Positions 33,490-45,609 of a stretch of DNA of 64,000 bases are shown piece after piece (within the stretch, counting starts at the first letter, position 1; every line of letters starts with the position of its first letter). The stretch is taken from the NCBI GenBank assembly GCA_018907035.1, contig JACCIC010000178.1:1072501-1136500 (forward strand), written 5' to 3'. A model generated the notes under the pieces. It was not told the DNA's origin. It saw nothing but the letters and a program-made list of their open reading frames with translations, and did not search any database. The position numbers and the translations under genes were made by a program. Source of the DNA: Sycobia sp. Sy_11 (Eukaryota; Arthropoda; Insecta; Hymenoptera; Epichrysomallidae).

Positions 33490-34995
33490 TAAAAATTATT
33501 GATTTTAGTAGATTTATATACATATATATTATATATAAAGAATAATAATAAATTATTACTTTTTTAAATTATAACTGTAAATTACTCAAGTAATGCGGAT
33601 ATTTTTGATATTAGGAAAGTTAAGCTTCACATAACGAATAAGTCATACAAAAATTTTACTTCAATATTAATATATTGGTTTTGGGTAAAGGTAATCAGAG
33701 AGATCGCATCAAGCGACCAACGAGGTCGAAATATAGTTCTGAAAGGGTACCTTGGAGACAAAAGGATCTACTTTGAGCAATCTAGCACTAGTTTAATAAG
33801 AATTCAATAAGAAGTCAATCTATCATATCAACAAGGATTCTTTGTTGTACCACGTACTCACGAATCATCAATCACCGGTTTGATAAATAGCTATTTATAA
33901 CGGCTAAACGGTTTCTGTCTGAAAATTCTCATGACGCGTTCAAACGAGTTTTATCTCCTCTTCTACAAAATAAAATACGTGCAAGAATGGGAAAGCGTTT
34001 CTTCGCTTGTACATAAATGATTTTCATACGACTTTTAAAGCATTTGTTATGGTAGATGCTTCTGCAGTTTTACACATAAATATAGGTTTATTCGTGACCT
34101 TCGCAAAATTACATGAATGTAGGTTTTTGAATGACACTTGTAGCGCAAAAATGACCAAAATTATGAAGAAATATATATGTATTTATGATTTTATTTATAA
34201 TTATTATAGTTCATCTTATAGATTATGTCAAAATTTTTATGTGAATGAATATCCCTAGTTATTATACTTTATACTTATGTTAAAAAATTGTAATCTTAAT
34301 AGTTGTATATAATAACAGTATTAACACATAATAATATAATAGATAACCTTAATTTAATCAGCAATTTACAAAGTTAGTTATTATTAGGAATTATAGTTAT
34401 TATTGTTATTATTAGTTAGTTATATATTAGAAGGATTCTTATTATTATCACGTTGATTATTATTAATAATTAAACTAAACGCACTAAATTTATATTCAAT
34501 ATCGTAAAAGGAAAATTCAAAGACAAAGTATCGAATGCATACAACAAAACCGTAAGTTCCGATAGTGTACTATCTGTGTGTATCTATATATAGAACCAAA
34601 TGTCTGCAGCCGAAAAATTTTCTTTTTGTAGCTTGTACGCATTTTGCATTCCGTTACAATCGATTTATCATAATTTATCCAGTTATTATATTACGTATAT
34701 CATTAAATTAAATAAACCTTAACTTATCTTAACAATGGTTGATTACAGTATGAAAATGTTAATAATTATTTTTTACTTTCCTTAGTCGAAATTTTTTCAC
34801 TTATTTAAAATAATATAAAATAAAAAATCGAGTGTATAATCTGTCTGTCTGTGTGCGTAGAAGCCTATAAGTATCTACGTGAAATGTTCAAAGTAAATCG
34901 GTTCATTAAGTATTGCTCAATAATAATTTTAAACTTCCGCGTTTCGTAAAAATACAGAACGTCAGGCAATTAAATAATGCGACAAAAAATCGAGT
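33490..34995. other. no gene seen, intron
   Basis: AT-rich. Short frames (e.g. 34007-34258) lack any family resemblance. Confidence 0.5.
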
Positions 34996-34999
34996 ATGT

Positions 35000-35420
35000 T
35001 TAAAAATTAAGGTAAAAATTTATACACTTATTCCAGCGAGTTTTCCAATTTTCGTAACAATTCTGGAACACTTTTCACCTTTTCTGGAACATTCTTCTCC
35101 GAGTACCCTCGTCAAAGATTCTTCGATATTTTCAACGGAGTCCAAATGTCGACCTTTGATGAATTTTTTCAAATGGGGAAAAAGGAAAAAGTCGCGGGGT
35201 GACATATCCGGTGAATAGGGCAGTTGTGGTAACGTTATGATGCCTTTAGACGCCAAAAACAGAGAGACACTGAGCGCACTGTGACAGGGAGCATTGTCAT
35301 GATGCAGATCCCATATATTCGCGATCTGGACGCACTTTGAGCACTCTTTTCAAAACACTAAAATGCTGAACAGATTGCCGAAAACTCTCCGTGACCAACA
35401 CATTGTACTTTCATAAATTA
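35000..35420 (-). pseudogene. mariner C-terminal fragment (family F, copy 2)
   Basis: Minus strand: 'LPYSPDMSPRDFFLFPHLKK' (third catalytic Asp present), then 'GRHLDSVENIEESLTRVLG'. Frame changes occur upstream and downstream; the N-terminal two thirds are missing. Related to 25440-26210. Confidence 0.75.
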
Positions 35421-36400
35421 AAAGTTAAAATAATCATAACAGACGAAAACTGGATTTGGGATAAGATGTTAAGAGAATAAAAGTTAAATATAAATGCAAA
35501 ACACAAGGAACTTTATGAATAGCGTAATTACGACGATGTCTACAGTTGGAAAGCTGACGCGAAAAGAATGCCGTTCGAGTCTCGATAGCTTATTTTATAC
35601 ATATCTTGCCCCATGAAAAAAGGGCATCGGACACCATGGTCCTTCGCCGATTCCGAACACAGTATACCATATATGTATATGCTTGGACGAGCGACTTCGG
35701 GCTCTCCACGGCTTCACTCAGAGAACCTCAAAACACATTTTAAGTTGAGGTTTATAGCCTTCACGGCCACGAGTTTTTTCAACACATTTTCTTGTGCACG
35801 TCTATTCAGAAAGAATAGTCGCGAGACTCGGATATACCCGGCCCGCACATATGGCTTCCAGGCCATGGGCAAACCCATGCACAGTCCGAGCTAGGTCGTG
35901 GACATCCTTGTCACCATAGGCCTCGTTATTTACAACAATACTTAACTATAAAACTTAAAATACTATAAATCAATCATTTAATAATCCTAAATCTAAAGAG
36001 TATTAAAATGTAATATAATATAAATTTGTTATAATACAACATAATATAAATGACTTAAACACTATAAAATAAACACTAAGAATCGAGCGGCTTTCGTTTC
36101 TTCTAAAAAATAATATTCTCATTTCCGCATTCGCCCAGGTTTCAAACAATTCTGGGGAAAAGGGAAAACTCCAAGAAAAACCATTTGGAAAAAATCGAGG
36201 AGAAAACCTTTTCCGAAAATAAGAATTTACAATGATGATTATTACATTACTTTTCTTATTCATGGCCAAATAATAACTAAAAGTTTTTAGTTTTTTTTCT
36301 TTTGACAAAAATTAACGGACCATTTCGCTAAAACTCGCCTAGGCGCCTTTATTCTTACATATTCATGTTAATATTTGATGTTTAAAATTATTCAAGAATG
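35421..36400. other. no gene recognised
   Basis: 35600-35920 is GC-richer than the rest and includes the inverted pair aacctcaa/ttgaggtt (35726-35757). No coding or known repeat could be assigned. Confidence 0.4.
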
Positions 36401-36434
36401 CATCAGTAACAAAAATGTTAATAATATTTTTTAT

Positions 36435-36905
36435 TATAAAGGTATCATCCTGAAAGAGTTTGTTCGTCAAGTTACTACTATGAATGCTGCATTCTACTAA
36501 CAAGTGTTCGATCGCTGGTGTAAAAAAATTGCGCTTGTTAGACCCGAGTTGTGGAAAGACCGCTCTAGCTTCCTCTTGCACGATAATGCACTAGCACATA
36601 TCGCGGCAAATAACACTCAATTTTTGGCTAAAAAAGTGATTCCTGTACTCAGCCACCTACCATACTCGTCTGATTTGAGTCCCACTGACTACTTCCTGTT
36701 TCCAAATCAAAATGGACTTGAAAGAAACAAGAAAGATACAACAAGCTGTGACAACGTAATTAAAAAATATTCTAAAAAAGGAGTTTTTAAAAGTCATCAA
36801 GAGACTCGAAGATCGTGCCAACTTGTGTATTACTTCTAACGGAGACTATTTTGAATAAAAAGTTTGTTGAAAAAATGTTATATATTGATTGCTTTTTTGT
36901 ATCCC
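36435..36905 (+). pseudogene. mariner C-terminal fragment (family G)
   Basis: The plus-strand frame 36504-36839 has 'LHDNALAHIAANN' (second Asp box) and 'LPYSSDLSPTDYFLFPN' (third Asp), so it is the catalytic C-terminal half of a mariner transposase. The N-terminal half is absent. It faces tail-to-tail a different mariner fragment on the minus strand (36940-37500). Confidence 0.75.
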
Positions 36906-36939
36906 CAGTCTTAAAACTTTTGGGACATACTGTGTATAT

Positions 36940-37500
36940 ATATACACGAGGTGTCTTCAGATAATAAGATGACATTTTGTTTTTCTTAAAAAATATTTCT
37001 TTATTAATAAATACTTAGATTGTGCCCTTCAAAGTAACCCCCTTCAGATACAATACACTTGTGCCAATGCTTTTGCCAATTATAGAAACACTTCTGATGA
37101 ATATTTTTTCGTATAGCCTTGAGTTCTTTCAGCGATGTCGTTTCTATCTCCTCAATCTATGAAAACCGATGTCTTTTCATAGACCTCTTCAGTTTTAGAA
37201 AAACAAAAACATCACTGGGTGTCAAATCTGGTGAATATGGAAGTTGAGGCATGAGTATGGTGTTGGTTTTGGCAAAAAAATCTGTCACAAGCAACGATAA
37301 ATGAGTAGGCTTATTGTCGTGATACAAAAGGAAAGAATTATTTTTCGAAAGTTTCGGACGTTTCTTGTGCACCACCTCTTGCAAACGGTGCATGTAACTT
37401 CAAGGTAGTACTCCTTGTTGACCGTACGACTTTGTGGTAATAATTCCTGATGCACTACGCCACGGTAATCAAAGGAGACTGTGAGTATAATTTTATATGC
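36940..37500 (-). pseudogene. mariner C-terminal fragment (family H)
   Basis: The minus-strand frame 37157-37393 has 'LLYHDNKPTHLSL' and 'LPYSPDLTPSDVFVFLKL'. It continues in another frame with 'KCFYNWQKHWHKCIVSEGG', the usual mariner C-terminus. It has several stops and lacks the N-terminal half. Confidence 0.75.
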
Positions 37501-37987
37501 ATGTCACAAACAAATAATTTTATAGAGCTAAAGCCGTGAATATATGCTCGGTACAGCTATACCAATACAAAATTAAAAAAAATCGGCGAAGTCAGTTGAT
37601 TATTTGAAAACGCATCATATATTGACGTGAAACTGATTTTTGTTCATCTCTTTCTCGTATAACTACTGTATATATAGTGACTATATAAAAGTAGAAACGT
37701 AATAAAAAAACTGTTCCTAATCAGTCGAAAACAACTCGGAAAATATAAACCACCTCATCAATTTTAGATTACACATTATACTTTGTGTTATTATTTTGGA
37801 CGAAATAACAGCATTTTGTATTTATTTACTTTTCACATAAACGTTACCAAAGAAGTCACTATAAAAAAGTATTGAAATCTAAGATTATTAGTAAGTTTTT
37901 ATACATTAATAAAATAGCATAGATCATTGTATGTGCTAAAACTCCATTTGTATGTTATTAATATATAAATTACGTATTATTACTTAC

Positions 37988-38232
37988 TTTGTAATGTCAA
38001 CATTCTTTCTGCATAAAGATGATTTTGTTTACAAAATTGATAAGCTGATCGAGTATTATTTTCATGAATACTTAACCATTGTAAATGAATCCATGCTATG
38101 GCAAGATGATCACTAGTAGGATGGAAATATGATTTTATTTCTCTGATTTTACTTTTATTTGTTAAAGTTCCGTAAAATATTTCGGAATCAGAAGAAAGAC
38201 TAGCAGCAATGCTTGATATTGGATTCAAACAC
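37988..38232 (-). CDS. DEAH-box RNA helicase exon (HA2 domain)
   Basis: 245-nt exon, 1 nt left over at each end, with acceptor 'cacttttttag' and donor 'GTAAGT'. The 81 codons run from 'CLNPISSIAASLSSDSEIFY' through 'SDHLAIAWIHLQW' to 'FCKQNHLYAERMLTLQ'. This is the helical HA2/ratchet domain of DEAH-box RNA helicases ('C..P....AA.LS' and 'SDHL......W...... FC..N.L'). The gene should continue to higher coordinates with the RecA domains, but I do not find them up to 64000. Confidence 0.75.
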
Positions 38233-38394
38233 CTAAAAAAAGTGAAGATTAGAGATGCATATTGGCTTTGTTTTTTTGTAGTAATTATTTTTATTAGTAA
38301 ATAAATGCTTTACTTTTATTAGTTTGTATTTTATATATTCGTTTATGTTACAATTTCAATTTATATAAGAGTTCGAAATTTTAATTTCAATAAA

Positions 38395-38953
38395 TAGTAT
38401 ACAGATAATGTGAACCGATACATTGGTCGAGTGACAATAGCATATCTTGGGCGATCAGTGCGGGAACACTTCCTATTCGAGCTCCAACAGGGTGCTTTTG
38501 ACGGCTTGCAACATGTGCCCGAGCGTTCTCATGCAAGAGAATAACTTTGCGCCTATTAAGCGCGATTGCTGATCTTTGTTCGACCAATTTCTATTTCAAA
38601 TAGTTCAGTTGGAGTTTGTATACATCGACTGTGGCAGTTTCAATCGGTTTTAGCCGCTCGTAGCACAGCACATCCTGTTGGTCTCATCCAATGCACAGCA
38701 ATACCTCCTTTCGTATCTTTCCATTTTCGTATCGATGTGGACGGTTAATCTGGGTCCACCCATGACTTTTTGCGCTTAGGATTGTCATAGTAGATCCACT
38801 TTTATGTCGAATCACAATATGCTACAGAAAACTCTTCTTTTATTGTCTGGAAAGCAGAGACAGTGCGATGTTCTATCGATTCATAATGGTACTTTCGGTC
38901 AAATCGTGTGGCATCCATTTTCTGTGTTTATGAATCTTTCCCATCACATTTAA

Positions 38954-38955
<2 letters not shown>
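38395..38955 (-). pseudogene. mariner fragment (family B, copy 3)
   Basis: Minus strand, same family as 10515-11100 and 18145-19130: 'RSAIALNRRKVILLHENARAHVA', where the second catalytic Asp is Glu. The C-terminal 80 residues and the N-terminus are missing or scrambled. Confidence 0.75.

Positions 38956-38956
<1 letters not shown>

Positions 38957-39001
<45 letters not shown>
38957..39001. repeat. (TA)n microsatellite
   Basis: Perfect TA repeat next to the large palindrome. Confidence 0.95.
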
Positions 39002-39006
<5 letters not shown>

Positions 39007-39007
39007 A

Positions 39008-40006
39008 GGTTTGAATAAAAAATGAATAAATAGAAATACTCAATATCTCCCTGTGGCTTAAATTATTATGTGCAATGCATTATTAAAAAATAATTTAAAA
39101 AACAATCATAAAAACTAACAGTAGTAGAATGAAAACTTGAATAAATTCATATTATTCAATCCATTAATACAATGAATTTATTAAAATATTCTTACCATTA
39201 ATAGTCATTTAAATAAAATCAAAACATATTTTGAAACCAACCGGCTGGTCTTGAATGTACTTCAATATTATTAATGTATCACCTTTTCTAGAACTATAAT
39301 ATTATATTTTGAGCTTCTATATTAGATGTATGTTATTATTATTATTCTGCACTATTCCAATCCAAAAACAAATATATATATTTATATATTTCGGATATAT
39401 TTGAAAATATTGTAAAAGCTCAATAAAATTACATCAACTTTAAAGTTTACTCTCCAGATCACTCATATTTGAGGTTCATTCACAAAGTGTTTTGTGAGTC
39501 TAGACAGCACTAATTACAAATCTGAAATGTTAAAAAGCAATCTTTAGCAAGTTAACAAAGCAAAGTTTCATTCATTATAAGTGGAAGTTATTTTGTTTAA
39601 ATTAAGACTAAAGAACTACTTATCTAGTAAAATTTTTCTTCTATATATTACATAAACTTGATACAGTTGTCACATAACAAGATTATACAAATTATCTGTT
39701 TCTCTTCTCTCTCTGCCCCTTTTTTCGCTCCAATCATATGACAATTGAACTTTAGTTTCATAATTGATTGTAAAAATCAAGAAAATTTAATTTTAACAAC
39801 ATTTTGAATTTCTAAAAATTTCAAAAGTTTTTTATTTGTTTAAAAAAAATGATATTTTTCGTCCGCACAGATGCTTAAAATGTTTCCGAGGCAAATACAA
39901 ATAATTGCCACCTTTTTTTAACATATATTCGTTCTCCTTATTTTTACTAGGTTATTGGATTTGTCTAGCAATGATTCCATTGTCATTTGATTGAAGAGAT
40001 AAAGAA

Positions 40007-40050
<44 letters not shown>

Positions 40051-40328
40051 AAAACAGCTGATCTGGTATAATCTTGTTACGTGACAGCTGTATTAAGTAC
40101 ATGGAATATGAAGAAGAAAAATTGTATTGGATAAGTTCTTTAGTCTTAATTAAAAAAAAATCATTTTCACTTATAATTATTAAAATTGTACTGTGTTAAA
40201 AATTTTTTTTTACCACAGTACAGTTTTATGATTAATGCTGTCAAGAATCACAGAAGATTTTGAGTCAACTTCAAACATGAGTAATACGAAGAGTCAATTT
40301 TACATCTAAAGTAATTTTAGAGAGATTT

Positions 40329-40382
<54 letters not shown>

Positions 40383-40760
40383 TTATTGAAACATGTCATA
40401 ATAATAATAACATGTATATCTAATATAGAGTCTCAGAATATATTATTATAGTTCTAGAAAAAGTGATCCGTTAATAATATTGAATGCATCGAAAGCCAGC
40501 CGATTGGTTTCAAAATGTTTTGATTTTATTTAAATGAATAGTAATGGAAGGAATATTTTAATAAATTCATTATATTAAAGGATTAAATACTATGAATTTA
40601 TTAAAATATGCAGTTTATTACTATTAGTTTTTATGATTGTTTTATAAATTATTTTTTACTAACGAATTGTCTATAATAATTTAAGCCATAGTTATTAATT
40701 ATTTTCATTTATTTATTTTTTTTTGAAATATTGATGTAAATATTTAGAAACATTTGAAAT
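39008..40760. repeat. 1.75-kb imperfect palindrome (foldback-like)
   Basis: The left arm 39008-39755 and right arm 39985-40760 are reverse complements with scattered mismatches and small gaps. Matching blocks include 'aataaaatcaaaacat' (39214-39229) against 40510-40530, 'tctagaactataat' (39287-39300) against 40446-40460, and 'ttaagactaaagaac' (39602-39616) against 40137-40151. The spacer is about 230 bp. No ORF and no clear terminal target-site duplication. Confidence 0.85.
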
Positions 40761-42250
40761 TTTTATTCGCTAATTATTTAAATTTCCTAAACAATTTACT
40801 TAATTTCTAATAATTCTAATTTAAATAGGAACAGATCAGTTAGAAACAACACGAATACTATACTCATCACCTAAACTGCTAATCTGAAACCGAAAATCTT
40901 ATATCTTATAGATAAACTAGAAGAGTGAAGTAATATTTGCAGATAAGGAGAACAGGACTGTTTATGAAGGTTTATGAATTTTCATTAAATTTAATGGGAG
41001 TGGATGTTCAGGCGTAATAAATAAGTACATAAATAAATAATGTTATGATAAATACTAAATTCAACTTGATTAAATAAATACACGAGCCATAAAAAACCTC
41101 CACTCGACGAGTGAAGGAAAAAGCTAATAATACAAAATCTTATGAAATAGTTACATAAAAAATTACTATAATTATAAATCTATGATAGCTAAACACGCGC
41201 AAAAGAACGTAAAATTTAAATCACACAAAGCTACAAATAATGCGCTTACTACACATAACCCTTATACATACGGAGTACTGCCGCGCAAGATGATGCCACT
41301 GTGAGCTCGCACGGTGGATGAGGTTTGATAAGGAAGGAGCGTTCTGTTGATAATCTCGTGCTCTGAGATACAGCCCTGATGTCTCAGGCACGGATACAGC
41401 ATTTGTCACAAAACTTAGCCACTGGGCACAATACAGTGTGCCGCTGGGAAGCTCCTCTGTTTTCTACGTTGAACAGATGTCAAAGGCCAAAGCGTCTTAT
41501 CCCGCAAATACTTTCTTAACTTGCGCGCGCGCGTGTACACACATATACATACGTATACAACGTTCCCAAAAGGATGTCACAGTAAGTATTACGATTATGA
41601 ATAATTTAATATAATAAGTGGAGAAATAAGACGACAATATTAAACCGGGAAAAAATAACAACGGTTATCGCGACTTCAACAGAACCAAACAGAATCGTTC
41701 TAAGGCATAGAACGGAATGAATATTCTCTCAATATTCAATCCTTGGTATGGGAGAAAGCATGGGAGATCTACCTGAATACGGCGAGATTGCCCTTGGTTC
41801 CCGATGCACGTATATTTATGGCTAAGATCAGCCAGGCCATATTTATTTGATATTTATTTGATTAAATAATAATAACAGCAAAAATAATAATAATATAACT
41901 GATATAAATAAATACTATAAATAATATAAATAATTAATATAAATAAGTTAAACTAAAGATTTTTTGTTTACGAAAGCTATTGAAACTTTCGTTCTGGATG
42001 CACCACGTGTTTCATAGGCATAATACCTATATTATTGACTTGATAAGAAGAGCGTCACAAAATTATATTGATGTGATTAATACAAGTTAACATTTGCACC
42101 TCATAGAAAGGTACAGAGATTTAACACTAGTTAGTGCAAATGAACGGAAATTAGTATAACAGAAATTAAAAAATTAATAAAAAAATTGATATAAATTAGT
42201 ATAATCTAGTATCAACTAATAAAAATAAATACATATCGACATAGATTAAT
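40761..42250. other. no gene recognised; possible gypsy 5' part
   Basis: 41270-41830 is GC-richer and contains 'gccctgatgtctcaggcac', also seen at 55310-55330 with one change. This could be the LTR or leader of the gypsy element whose pol starts at 42270, but no LTR pair is visible. Confidence 0.35.
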
Positions 42251-42269
42251 TTTTAAATGTTAATTAAAT

Positions 42270-42643
42270 TTATATGTTGAACAAAAAAGTTTTGCTGCTC
42301 CGAAGTCAAGTATCTTGGATACATATTGGACGAGAACAGTTTGCGCAGTAACCCACAGAAAACTCGCCCAGTAAACGAATACCCAAGGCCTATCAATCTG
42401 CAACAGTTACCGGCCTTCCAAGGCATAGTCGGGTGGTATGTTCGGTTTATACAGGACCTAGCAAAGATCAAGTTGCCACTCACAAAACTCTTGAAGAAAA
42501 AATTATAAAATAACATAGGGAAAAGCTCAGCAGGAAACTTTCGACAAGTTCCTAATCCTGCTAGTAATTATAGCCTTGCCGTCCTCTGGAGCGTGGAAAA
42601 GTTTTGCGGATACTTGCTGGACGAAAGATTCATAGTTATTCCC
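42270..42643 (+). pseudogene. gypsy RT/RNase H remnant, left half
   Basis: The plus strand encodes 'VKYLGYILDENSLRSNPQK', then 'LPAFQGIVGWYVRFIQDLAKI' (RT thumb/connection) and, in a shifted frame, 'LAVLWSVEKFCGYLLDERFIV' (RNase H region). It stops at the 9-bp duplication agaacacat (42644-42652). The rest of the RNase H domain resumes after 46757, so a 4.1-kb unit interrupts it. Confidence 0.8.
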
Positions 42644-42652
42644 AGAACACAT
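42644..42652 (+). repeat. target-site duplication, left
   Basis: agaacacat, repeated exactly at 46749-46757; it flanks the 4.1-kb composite unit. Confidence 0.85.
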
Positions 42653-42867
42653 GAGGCCTACGATGGCTCGGTCGCTTGATCGAAGACTAGTAACTTGGTG
42701 ATCCGAGTTCAAATCCCGGCCTCGGCCGATTGACACAAGCACCGCTGTAATAATTTACATGTGCTTTGTTTACAAACACATCGTAGACTTCCGTCGCTGA
42801 TTAGCGTCAATATTTTGAAGCATAAATAGAGCGACGTTAAATAACATAAAAAAAAAATTAAAAAAAA
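42653..42867 (+). mobile_element. tRNA-derived SINE within composite unit
   Basis: 215 bp. The tRNA-like head has an A-box-like TGGCTCGGTCGC and a clear B box GAGTTCAAATCCC. The body includes 'tgtgctttgtttacaaac', and the tail 'gcgacgttaaataacat' is followed by an interrupted A-run. This is the copy closest to a consensus. Its 5' end is the 5' end of the whole 4.1-kb unit. Confidence 0.9.
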
Positions 42868-45609
42868 CTAATGTAAATCAAAAAGCTTGTGTTCTCTATG
42901 CTGATGATATCAAATCAATATTTTCGCAATCTGATGAAGCCCCCTGTTACTATAGTAAAGAGCTTCAATACTCGTTATTGAATGTTTCATCTTAACGTTA
43001 GCTACAGACAAAGCACTGAAAATCCAAATTTACAGATACCAAAAGCTTTCTCTTATTCTTTACAAAAAATAATGAAATATTCTCAAGAACTCATATATTT
43101 TTAAAATATATCAAACATTTCATAAGTTTTCACAGTAAAAACTAAGAATAAAAGAAGAATAAATTTTTATGGGATTCCAAGATCTAATAGAATTAAAGGC
43201 TATGGATAGACAGATACACTGACTAAGAAAATCTGCAACATAACACTGATTTATGTCGACACAAAGAAATATACAAGTCACGGATTAAAAAAACTCAATT
43301 TTTCAACTGAATCCATTGTCATTTATAACAAATGTTAGAACATATCATTAAGTCATTGTAATATAGCTTCTTGTCTATTCTTAAAGGACGCCATCATAAA
43401 AAAATACTGTCAGTGTATAAATACTGAACCTCAATCTTTAAATAACGCCTTAATCTTCTATAAGCCATCCAAAATAATATGCGAAATAGTACTCAAGTAT
43501 CTACAAAAATAAGTTGGCAACAGTTGAGTAGTCATTTGCAGTATAAGACTGCTATAGACAACTTTTAAAAAATTACTACTTTGTCGCACAAAAGGAGTAT
43601 AAGCATTAATAGTGATGTTAGCAAAGATATATATTCTTTTAATATTGTGTAATAAAAGAATTACTATTAAATGATAGGTTAGAATATTTTATGGAAAAAC
43701 TAGTACGTCTTCTTCATTGTAAATTTCCAAATAAACATCCGCATTATTATTGCCACTCTTGAAACCGTCCATAAATATTAAAACATCTGGATTATACCTT
43801 TGCGCTTACAAGAGACAGTCTAAATCATGTATTCGCCGCTCCTTTATTATCTTTATTAATCAAAACTCGATACAATATAATTTCAAGTTCTAAGATTTCA
43901 ACCCCACCTATTGCGTCTCCACCTCCCTACATCTAAAATTTTCAACCAATCAACTTAGAAATATCAATAGTTTCCCCTTCTCAGATATACAATATTACTT
44001 AGTTCGAGTAAAAAAGAAAAATAATCTGTCAGAATTTGTTCATAAACCACCGGTATGTACATCTAAATAATTATAAGATTGTAAAAAAGTATATGTTACT
44101 AATTGTTTTGTATTGATTACATTATGTAATTAATTCAGTCAATTAATAGTATAATATTAATTTGGCAAACTGAATTGTGCTGATTATATGATCACACATA
44201 ATATTTGGTCCTTTAACCCGGATTCTACGAGCATTCAGGAGCTACGAGTGACATTTCACATGAAGAAATATAATTTTATTCAAGTACAGAAAATTAAATA
44301 AAGGATAATCACAAGATTATCTGCCTTGACGTAAATACATTGATTAAAAAAATATAAAATACAGTAATAAAGCACAAATATGTACATATAAAACTTGTAA
44401 TACATACAAAATTCAGTAAGTGCATTCAATGAAGCAGTTAGAAAAATAGTTCTACATATCATCAAGTTCAAAAATCATTTTGAATGTGATGCGTGAATTA
44501 GTAAAGCATTCAAGTTGCAATGGGGATTGCTATATATCTGCCATTCTCGCTGAAAAAAAGTAAATTCCTAAGTCTCTGATATGGGAATCGAAAAAGAGAC
44601 AGACGATAAAAAAGTACAAGATCGAAGAAGCGAGAAGAATAGAAACACAAACATAGGAGGGAGTGAGACAGAAGATAACCTCCTTTCCGACTCCCCAAGA
44701 ATAGCACGCATCGAAATGTGTACGCAAAAAATATCAAAGAGAAAAGGAAAGAAAAAAAAGGAAACGGTACCTGGCCGCACCTAGTGAAATAATAGCTCGC
44801 TCACCCGAAATCTGCGGACTGAGATAAGGAGGTGCGTGGAATACAAGGCAGTTACATGAAGAGCATTTGAGCACCGTGGGATAGATTCGTTGCCTGAAAA
44901 AGGGATATCAGATAAGAAGACTACAGGAACAATCAGCCACGCCATGACGGTACGCTCCACACGACATAAGGCTGTTTCAAGATGGCAGTTCCTCGACCAA
45001 GGCAGGCAGGGTAGGTGACAGAGGCGGTAGTGGAAAGCAGGCGAACTACAAAATTACTATATATAGATAAGCACTGAAATTGAAAACCAAATTTCAATAC
45101 GGCGACGCCGACCAATATACCGACACCTGACGGTAATACACGAGTCCAACGCCACGGATTGAACGAACGAGCGAAGAAAGGCGCTAATGACCGAAAACAA
45201 AGTAGATCGAGGAAGACGATGAAAAAAAAAGCAGATTGCATTTCGAAGCCATCGCGTGTGTTTGCATCGTGTGAAATCATGTTCTCTGCTGAGTTTTTTA
45301 AGACTATTCTCCGTGCGTATTTCCTTTTGCTGGTCATTTTTGGGTTGTGAGGTTCAAGAGTAGTGGCGACTACAAATTTTCCGGTCAGGCGAGATAGCGT
45401 CGAGGAGATGGAGAGAGAGAGAGGGGGGAAAGAGGGAAAGAGATAGAAAGGGAAGAGGTTCGAGCACGAGAGGATGTCCTCGTGAAAGCCCTGCGTGGCA
45501 TCATCTCCATCGGTACCGGTGAGTGGGCTGCAGCTTTTATCATTATTTATATACCTGTATCCACGGGGATGCGAGGGAACTTCACATGCTCTCGTGTACA
45601 TACATGTGA

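Noticed and set aside
42653..42740. Possible functional tRNA gene
   Set aside because: A and B boxes are present, but a full cloverleaf with acceptor stem is not, and the same head occurs in several copies with TSDs and poly(A): a SINE.
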